DNA of 64,000 nucleotides, taken from assembly GCA_025403435.1 (NCBI GenBank), contig CM046342.1, positions 16,184,519 through 16,248,518 on the forward strand, in the 5' to 3' direction. Position 1 is the first letter of the stretch, and the number at the start of each line of letters is the position of its first letter. The stretch is from Artocarpus heterophyllus. Taxonomy: Eukaryota; Streptophyta; Magnoliopsida; Rosales; Moraceae. Positions 56,415 to 64,000 of the stretch are shown piece after piece. The position numbers and the translations under genes were made by a program. Under the pieces are notes generated by a model. It saw only the letters and a list, made by a program, of their open reading frames with translations, was not told the origin of the DNA and did not search any database.

Positions 56415-56945
56415 CACCGGCTACCAATGTAGCGTACCAGATTGTAACCTAATAGGTTCTAAAGTTGGAACCTACTTCGACATATTTTCTTTGAAATAAA
56501 AAAAAACCAACCGTCTTTAGTTGTCGATGCAGGATGTTGAATTGTAACATGATAGGTTCGAATGTTGAAACTTTAAAAACCAATCAGATTTTAACATATT
56601 TTATTTGAAACAAAAAAGTACCAATTATCTTCATTCACCATTGCATGATATTAGATTGTAACATGGTAGAATTCAACTTACCAGATTTTAACATATATAT
56701 ATTTTTTAAAAAAAGTCAATTGCCTTCAGTCGTTGGCATGGGAGCTGAATTACAACTTGATAGGTTTTAAAGTCGTAAAATACTAAATCTTAACATATTT
56801 TCTTTGAAACAAAAAAACACTAACCTCCTCTGGTCGTCGGCATAAAGTGCCTGATTGTAAGTTGAAACTTGCTCGATTATAACATTTTTTTAGACAAAGA
56901 AGCAACAATTACCTTCGGTTGCTGACGCGAGGTGCTGGATTGGAA
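56415..56945. repeat. Degenerate minisatellite, about five units of 86-117 bp
   Basis: Units share 'ttgtaac.tgataggtt', 'aacatattttctttgaaa' and 'cttcagtcgttggc' like parts. Starts of the 'attgtaac' box are at about 56440, 56532, 56649, 56752 and 56848. Confidence 0.75.
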
Positions 56946-57300
56946 AACATATATCCCAACATACATACTTGTAAATAATAATAACAAATGACGGAATCGC
57001 TATTGCAAATCAATCCCACGAAACACGTACAAAACCCAAACTTTGTTTTGAACATTTTCTTTTTTCATCGCCACAACCTTACCCTCAATCTCTCTTGCTG
57101 CCAATAAAAACCAATAAAAACCAAAACCAAAACCAATCCCCAATAAAATCGCTCTTACGAATCAATCCGAACAAATTTCCAATGGAAATTCCGATGCATA
57201 TTATCAAATATTTTCACATATGCATGAATATATAGATAAAAAATTTTGGACCTCAAAGCTCAAAAGCTCGAAGTCGCCATCGTTAATACCCCAAAGCACT

Positions 57301-57455
57301 TGTTGGCGCTCAAATCGATGAACTCCAATGGTGACGACCCACGACTGTGAAGACTCGATGGAGGAGGCGCAATGCTGCTCTTATCAGCGCTTAAATCAAT
57401 GAGCTCCAACGGCGACAACACGACGACTCGCGACTGCTGAGATCTGATAAAGGAG
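57301..57455. repeat. Two-unit tandem repeat of about 78 bp
   Basis: 57301-57367 and 57379-57455 share 'gctcaaatcgatgaactccaa' like text. In minus-strand frame each unit can read 'SPLE(F/L)IDLSA(N/D)K'. The flanking minus-strand frame of 70 codons has no known domain. Confidence 0.6.
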
Positions 57456-57710
57456 GTATTAAGTCCACTCAACGACTTGGCAGCGGCGATTGGGGTGGGA
57501 CTGAGGAAGGCGGACGGTGATCTAATGCTGGAGACGTTGAAGGATCCGCAGTTATGGATAGGCGCGGCGGCGATAGATCAAGAGACTTGCTGCTGCCGGA
57601 GGTGTGCTCGTTTGGAGCTGATCTGGTATGTCCGAAAAGAGAGAGAGAGGAGAGAAGAAGAGCGAGACAAAAAGAGAGAGTGAGTAGAAATCTGGAGAGA
57701 GAGACAGAAT

Positions 57711-58544
57711 TAGGGCTGTATAAAAACCGTCCCGCACCCGCCAACCGCCCGCGCCCTCGTCCGCCCATCTCAAAAAAAGCAGGTTTACGTTAGCAACCCA
57801 TTGGTGGACGGGTTGAACCCAAACCCGCCCACCAATATATTCAGTGGGCGGGTTTGGTTTTAAGTTTTTGAGGGCGGGTTCAACCCGCACCCGCCCGCTT
57901 ATATATTTTTTGTAAAAAAACTTATCATTTATTTGATTTTGTTCTTATTTTAGAGATGATTAAACAATCCAACACTCCAAGCACGGGCTCGGTTGTCTCT
58001 TGACATATTAAAAACTGAAAATTCTCCTATTATTTTGTGCATTGATCAAAATTCAAATCAAGTAAATTAGTAGAGAAAGCCCTAAAAGAAAAAGAATACT
58101 TGACTTTGTTCATCATTTTATTTGTAGCATTCTATTATTTTCGAACCCAGTGAATAGGCTTTAATCTTTATGGACTCTTGACTTTGTTCATCACTTCATC
58201 TGTAGTTAATGTTTCTTGTTGCAGTGAATGATTATGTTTCTTAATTTGTACTTTTGAATATGGTCACTGTCTTTAAGCATCAAACTTGTGGGAATGCTTT
58301 ATGTATTATCATCTTATATTTTCTATAAATTTTCTTCACTTTCTAAAAAAAAAGTCTAAAAAATTACATTGGGCAATAGCATAGGTCTAAACCGCCTCAA
58401 CCCGCCCGCAACCATCCAAAACCAAACCGAAACCACCCGCCATGTGGTGGGCGGTTTGCGGGTTGGTTAATCGCCAACCCGCCATCCAAAAAAACCGCAC
58501 CGCACCCGCCCAAAAACCATCAAACCGTCCGCCGTTCACCCCTA
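57711..58544. mobile_element. Non-autonomous hAT-type DNA transposon
   Basis: The 8-bp duplication GACAGAAT is at 57703-57710 and 58545-58552. Ends read 'tagggctgtataaaaaccg' on the left and, reverse-complemented on the right, 'taggggtgaacggcggacgg', giving short imperfect terminal inverted repeats with TAGGG. Subterminal regions are dense in 'cccgccc/gggcggg' strings on both strands. At 834 bp with an AT-rich middle and no frame, it needs a transposase from elsewhere. Confidence 0.85.
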
Positions 58545-58552
58545 GACAGAAT

Positions 58553-60123
58553 GGCGCAAAGAGAGGGGAGAGAGGGATTTGAAGATTTTGGGTTTGATAG
58601 AGTGTTTAAGTACGGGTAAAATAGTAAATGTATAGTTAATATTTTTAAAAATAAAAAAAGATAGATATGAAAAGATAAAAATAAAGTCCGTTTTCCTTTT
58701 TAGAATTTTTAGAAATATTGTCACATATTTTTTAAGGTAAAAGTTTTAAAAGCACTTTTAATATAATTCTTAAAAAAATTTTATTTTATAAAACAAAAAT
58801 ATTTTTACCTATTTTAAAAACAATATCAACTGACTTTTAAAGAATAAGTTTTAATAAATGATGTGTTTTAAAAGTATTTTGTATGATTTTCTCAAGTTGA
58901 TGGACCAAAGACCACCAGCCCAATTTCTCAAAAAAAAACAAAAGAATTAAAAAAACAACCGCTAGAGTTACCCACAGCCCGCGTTCTTCATTCTGCATGA
59001 AATTGCTGATTTTATGCTAAAAGTTTAGTTTAGTTCTGTTTATTATTATTATTATTATTATTATTTCGACAAAAAAAAGTCCTTTCTTTCCAATGAAATT
59101 TTATGCTTTTTTTTTTTTTTTTGAAAGGGAGATGCTTTCAATCAACCAATAAGTACATCAAAACGTAATAATGTACACATTTGAGTGTAATTGCTAAAAG
59201 ATCAAACCGCCTTAAGAAACCACAAAGATTAAATTCAAAGATATAATAATCAGGCTAAAGTGCGATCCCTCCAAACTTGTTACCAAACCCATTCGTGTAT
59301 TAATTTTTAGTGTGGTGTTTGCAACAAGTTGTGCACAAAAGAAAGAGGGGATATTTATATTCCAAGATCAGTTCCTTCGTCAGATATTCATCATATTCCG
59401 TTAACATTTAATATGATACCATTCTAATGTATTTTAACAGTTTAGACCCGTCAAACTTGTTGGAGAATTTTCTCTACAACGATCGAGAGCAAGACATGTG
59501 TCCCTAAAGGCCGGAGGATCAAGATAGATGAAAATCAAGGTCAAGGAATCAAGTTTGTCAATATGTTAGGATGATGCCACCAAAAAACTCCAACCCATGT
59601 CAAGGTCTAGTGATGAAGGCGACCATCGATGATATATGGATATCGATCAAAGTATACCTCAATAGTCAACTTTGAGTTCGATAATTAGAGATCGAGGTCG
59701 ATATCGATGTCACACATGTTATGAGATTTTGCTAATAAACCAATAATATAACATGTCACACTGGTTTTAGAATAATCCTTGGGAAATATCAGAAGATTTC
59801 TTTAATCGTTGGCAAAAGTAGAGAGTCCGACCATATTTCCGAAACTCTATAAAGGGGATGACATGTACTAATCAGAATGAGTCCATGGAATTGAAGAAGG
59901 AATTAAAAGAAAAAGTCATGAACAGGTCCAGCAAAACTCAACCGAGGAAAATAGGAAACAAGACACCCAAAAGTGGATCCAAATAAAAAAAAAAAAAACA
60001 TAAAATAAAATTAAAAAAGGTCATCCTTTGGATTCATTAAAGTCAGATCTCAGACCACAAGTCCACAGATCATAAAGTAGCAAATGCTACGATTTTGAGC
60101 CTAATGATTTGTCTATTTGACAT
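58553..60123. other. AT-rich intergenic DNA with LTR-like part
   Basis: No gene. (ATT)n microsatellite 59038-59066 and a poly-T run at 59107-59122. From about 59459 ('tgttggagaattttctc') to 60110 the DNA is less AT-rich and has 'ctctataaaggggatgac' (59846), like a retrotransposon LTR, but no partner was found. Confidence 0.35.
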
Positions 60124-61083
60124 TGTTGGGTTCTTGATATTGGCATTATTTTGTTAATTATAAGATTTGTTATTTAATTTGATTTTATGGTTAGTTTACT
60201 ATAGGAATTAGATTTGGACTAAGTTTGGATTCGTTGGATTTAGTTTTGCAAAGTTTCAAAATTATTAAAATTGCTCAACTTGCTCTTATTGTTTTGTTTC
60301 CTATTTTTATAAGTCAAAAAATTCAGATTTATGATTTCATTATTTGTGAAAACTATTTCAAAAATGTTAATTTGTATGATTTGTTCAAAGTTAACTTTTA
60401 ATAATTTTTAGGAAGTTGAAATTAGATGAGTTACTTAATTTACAAAGATGATTGTGTTTCGTTCTATAATGCATCCAGGTACATGAAGGTCTCCATCAAA
60501 TTCATGTGGCTTTAATTGATGATTTCAAGATTTCAATGAGAGTGGATTTTGTTTCCAAATTTGCATATTTGTTACCAAATTTGTTACAACAGAATCTGCA
60601 ACAAAATCTAAATAGGGGACTAATTTGAAAACAACGATTAACTGGCACTTTAGCCTATTTATATAAAGCTTTATAACGGTCTTAAGACGGTGAGAAAGCC
60701 TCAGAATTACAGAGAGATTATTTATAAGTTCTTTATTTCTTTTATTTTTTTGGGAGAAGAGATTTAGTTTTCAGGAGAAAACTTTGAGTTGAAAGAATTT
60801 TAACGTTTAAGTCGAGGGGATCTCACTGAGCATGTTCATTGGGTTATTATAAGTCATAGGCACCATACTTAGAAAGAGAGTCTCGGGGTGAATACATCCA
60901 ATTGATTTATAACTTTGTTTATTTAGTAAATTGTTCATACGCCTGGGCGAGTCTTCGTAGATGTAGGTGTTATCGAACTGCGATATCAATTTCTCATGTC
61001 TATTTTACTATTTTATGTTTATTACAAATTTTTTAAAATAAAATTAAACATGAACTTCGTGAAAAACATAATTGGTACTTTCA
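60124..61083 (+). repeat. Candidate 5' LTR of Copia-3
   Basis: Starts 'tgttgggttcttgatattgg' and ends 'ggtactttca' just before a tRNA-Met primer-binding site. TATA box 'tatttatataaag' at about 60656-60668. The partner would lie outside the window, so limits are provisional. Confidence 0.6.
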
Positions 61084-61085
61084 TT

Positions 61086-61097
61086 TGGTATCAAAGC
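61086..61097 (+). other. Primer-binding site of Copia-3
   Basis: 'tggtatcaaagc' is the initiator-tRNA-Met complement with one change from the common plant form. Gag starts 50 bases later. Confidence 0.75.
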
Positions 61098-61150
61098 AGC
61101 TCATTAATATGTTTTTGGTGAGGTCTTGGGTTTACCATTTTTGCAAGCAT

Positions 61151-62720
61151 GAATATTATGAGAGAAGGAAGTTCGGTGACCAAATCACCATACCTTGAAG
61201 GCATCAACTATCTATATTGGAGGGCTCGCTTGAAAGCCTTTATTAAGACTATTGACGAAAGTGCATGGCAGTTTGTTATAACAGGTTAGACTCATTGTAC
61301 ATCGAAGGATGTTGAAGGAAATACCATACTCAAACTTAAAGAAAATTGGTCATCTGATGAAGATAAGCTTACTAATAGCAATTCTAAAGCATTGAATGCC
61401 ATTTTTAATGCCTTGAATGTCAATCAATTCAAATTAATGTCCACATACGAAATGGCAAAAGAGGCATGGGACATTCTCCAAACTGTACATGAAGATACAA
61501 CCACTATGAAATCATCAAAAATACAAACTTTGACAACTCGTTTTGAATAGCTGCATATGAAGGAAGACAAGTACATGGCAGACTTTAATTCAAAGCTTTG
61601 TGATATTGCAAACGAAGCTTTTGCCCTCCGAGAAAAATATCCGGACTCTAAATTAGTGAAGAAGACTTTGAAATCACTTCCGGAGTGTTTTGCTTAAAAG
61701 GTTGCTGCCATAGAAGAAGCCAAAGATGTCGAGGTAATGAGGTTAGACGAACTCATGGGATCTCTTCAAACCTTTAAGTTAAAGTTCTAGAAGTCAAAGA
61801 AGGATATAGGCATAGAACTTCAGGTAGATATGGGCGACTACATAAACAAAGACATGTCTGATGATGATAAAAATTTAAGTGAATCCCTTGATGTGCTTAC
61901 AAAAAATTTTAGAAAAATTTTAAAGAAGTTTGATGAGAAAAGGAAAGTCACCGAGAACTCAAAAAAAAAAAAATCCTCAAAAGAACAAATTCTTTTCCTC
62001 GCAGCAATATGAAATGAAAAAAAGAAAGAAAGGAGTTTAATGTCACGAGTGCGAAGACCAGTCACATTCAATCTGAATGTGCAAACACTCTAAAAAAGAA
62101 GAATAAGGCTATGACATCAACATGGAGCTATGATGCTTCAAAAAGGAAGGTAGATGATGTAGAAGATCGTACCAACAATTATGTGGCCTTCGCTATAAAT
62201 ACTAAATTCCTAAGTAACTTGTTATTGAATTATGACGTCATTATTGTAGATTTTTTACAACAAAAGAAGGAACAGAATCTACTGAAGGTTTTAACGACAC
62301 ATACTCCGAGACACTCTGACAGTGATGGTGAAGAACTTAATCGTGACAAGATTGAGAAGGCCTACAAGAAGATGTACAATAAGTGACTTTTTATTTGCAA
62401 ACTCAATAAGTCATTTGAAGTGAAAGTTGCTACTTTTAAAAAGGAAAATGAAGGGTTATAAAGGGCAGCAACAATTATGAGATTTTGGCCGTAAAGCATC
62501 AGAAGAAACTTGCAAAAACCAAAATTAAATTAGAGCAAACACAGAAGAATCTAAGAATGCTCAACTTCGGAATGTTAAAGTTGGATCATTTACTATCTCA
62601 ACAAAAACTTGAAGGTGCTCATTTTGGGCTTGGCTACAAAAGACATGAGAACTCAGAGAAGACCACCTTTGTGAAGGCAACCTTCAGTAACATGAAGCAG
62701 GACTCTCAAATACCTTAGGT
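61151..62720 (+). pseudogene. Gag of Copia-3, decayed
   Basis: The ATG at 61151 gives 'MNIMREGSSVTKSPYLEGIN', 'YLYWRARLKAFIK' and then a stop at about 61289. The UBN2-type gag follows with 'ALNAIFNALNVNQFKLMSTY', 'EMAKEAWDILQTVHE' and 'LRRLDELMGSLQTF'-like text (61730-61780). A zinc knuckle near 62041 reads 'CHECEDQSHIQSEC', with the His-Cys spacing kept but in a different frame from the preceding 60 codons. A Lys-rich tail and coiled-coil-like 91- and 77-codon pieces (62111-62386, 62485-62718) follow. Several stops. Confidence 0.78.
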
Positions 62721-62915
62721 AAGTAAAGGTAAGAAATCTATTGTTAAGATATTTGTTGCAACCAAAAGAGCAATAAACAGATTTATTCCAATTTGTCATT
62801 ACTATAATATCCAGGGTATGTAAGACCTAAATGTTATGAGTACGTGGAAGTGTTAAAAAGAGGTATGTAGGTAAAAGCATATAATCAAAAACAAAATCCT
62901 AAAATTCAAATAGAC

Positions 62916-63360
62916 TTGTCCAATAAATCTTCTAGGAAGTTTTGGATAAGAAAATCTGATTTAATAGATTTTGTTGCATACACCTCTTTAAAAGCTTGTA
63001 CTACTAATGCTTGGTACTTGGATAGTGGTTGTTATAGGCATATGACAGGAAATCGGAAGATTCTGTCAAACTACCAAGAATGTGGTAAAGAATTTGTCAC
63101 ATTTGGCGACAGTATGAAAGGTTGTGTTCTTGGTAAGGGAACATTAAATGTGCATGGTTTTCCAAGGCTCAAAAATGTGTTACTTGAAGAAAATTTAAAA
63201 GCTAATTCGATTAGCATAAGTCAATTATGTAATCAAGACTTCGTTTGTGAAATTTAGAAAAGAAAATTGTCAAGTGTTTGATGCTAATGACAGTTGTGTT
63301 TTGACAGGTATAAGGTCGTCAGATAATTATAATTTGCTAACTCTTCCATTCATCATAACA
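62916..63360 (+). pseudogene. Protease and start of pre-integrase region of Copia-3
   Basis: The open frame 62916-63257 contains 'AWYLDSGCYRHMTGNRKILS', the Copia protease site (D-S-G kept), 'GKGTLNVHGFPRLKNVL' and 'NSISISQLCNQDF'. After one shift 'ENCQVFDANDSCVLTG' continues to about 63350. Beyond that no Copia text is recognisable, so the element is cut here or very decayed. Confidence 0.8.
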
Positions 63361-64000
63361 TGCACTCACAAGTGTCAAAGATTTGAATCTTTGAGAAAAG
63401 CCATTGGTATTTATACTATGTGAATATGATCCACAAACTATTATGATCAAACTTGAAATTTGGAATTTCTTGATTTTTTTATTGAATTGAAATTTTTATG
63501 AATCAATTTTTTTTTTGTACACAGCTTCACTTTTTTCTCTATCAAAATATTGATTTTAAGGCACAATAATCAAAGGTTGATGAATTATCTCATGACTTAG
63601 AGTTTAATATATTCTTGTATTGTAATCACATTTGTTTTAGAAAAATCATATACAGGTCTTTAATAAATTGAAAAAAAATTCATATGCAATTTTTTATTAA
63701 TGGGGAAAAAGCTACCTACACTTTTGTGCAAATGCTATTCACGAGTAATCTAGGCTTATGTATCACAAATATATAAAGGACGATCTACCATGAGAAAAAG
63801 GCTACCTTGGTGATAGAGTGAAAGGCACCCTAAAATTAATTTTAAAAAAAAAAAAATCTATAGGTGATCTAGATAAACAGGTTAGTTTGAACATTTTTTA
63901 TCTTCTAAAAATCAAAGTGCTAAAAATGAAAATATTCAAAAGGAGGTTTTTTTTTCTAAAATTTTACACACACACGGTTCATATTGAAATTTTTAACTTG
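63361..64000. other. AT-rich DNA, nothing recognised
   Basis: No frame, no integrase continuation of Copia-3. A short purine-rich run is at 63839-63856. Confidence 0.4.

Noticed and set aside
57469..57890. Overlapping frames of 68-112 codons on both strands
   Set aside because: They run across the hAT terminus and reflect GC-rich low-complexity sequence (Pro/Arg/Ser-rich); no domain.
61086..61097. tRNA-like strings at primer-binding sites (9394, 35714, 61086) as tRNA genes
   Set aside because: Only 12-18 bases match the 3' ends of tRNAs. No cloverleaf was found anywhere in the window.

Overview
This is plant nuclear DNA, almost certainly from a eudicot, and it is mostly nested LTR retrotransposons. 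The evidence is Ty1/Copia and Ty3/Gypsy (Tat-type and gag-only) elements with 5-bp target duplications, a hAT element with an 8-bp duplication, AT-rich spacers, and one intron-bearing plant DnaJ exon. No intact ordinary host gene is visible. The only long intact reading frame is the gag-pol of a young Copia element (30105-34058, minus strand).

Layout: (i) 1-475 and 39641-42505 are two halves of one degraded Gypsy-LTR-like unit; an uninterrupted paralogue lies at 49546-52935. (ii) That unit is split by an old Copia element, Copia-1 (LTRs 22159-22625 and 39173-39640). (iii) Copia-1 was itself hit three times: by a Tat-type Gypsy element on the minus strand (499-22047, duplication TGGTT), by a 1,095-bp unclassified insertion (26723-27817, duplication ATGTT), and by Copia-2 on the minus strand (28058-37758, duplication ATATT, two 2,033-bp LTRs nearly identical). 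(iv) The Tat element is split inside its protease by a fourth-level insertion at 7270-19178, a gag-protease element without reverse transcriptase. (v) 42903-44954 is exon 1 of a DnaJ-like gene broken by a solo LTR related to Copia-2. (vi) 45-60 kb is AT-rich spacer with minisatellites and a hAT element (57711-58544). (vii) 60124 to about 63360 is the 5' half of a third, decayed Copia element.

The most unusual object is the element at 7270-19178. Between its LTRs, downstream of gag-protease, it carries two accessory reading frames: a 185-residue basic Cys-rich protein (13522-14079) and a LONELY GUY (LOG)-type cytokinin riboside monophosphate phosphoribohydrolase (14748-15340, one frameshift). 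Each of the three coding blocks is preceded by the same TATA-like string and followed by a recurring short motif, suggesting a modular layout. If the Cys-rich protein is of the nucleic-acid-binding type, the pair would couple a regulatory protein with cytokinin activation; that is inference.

Other signals of note: Copia-2 has a 16-bp GC-rich palindrome repeated about 4 times in each LTR promoter region and 8 times in its leader, plus four stem-loop-like CCTAGGGG sites in the leader. The Tat element contains an antisense gene remnant with its own TATA box, candidate introns and polyadenylation signal.
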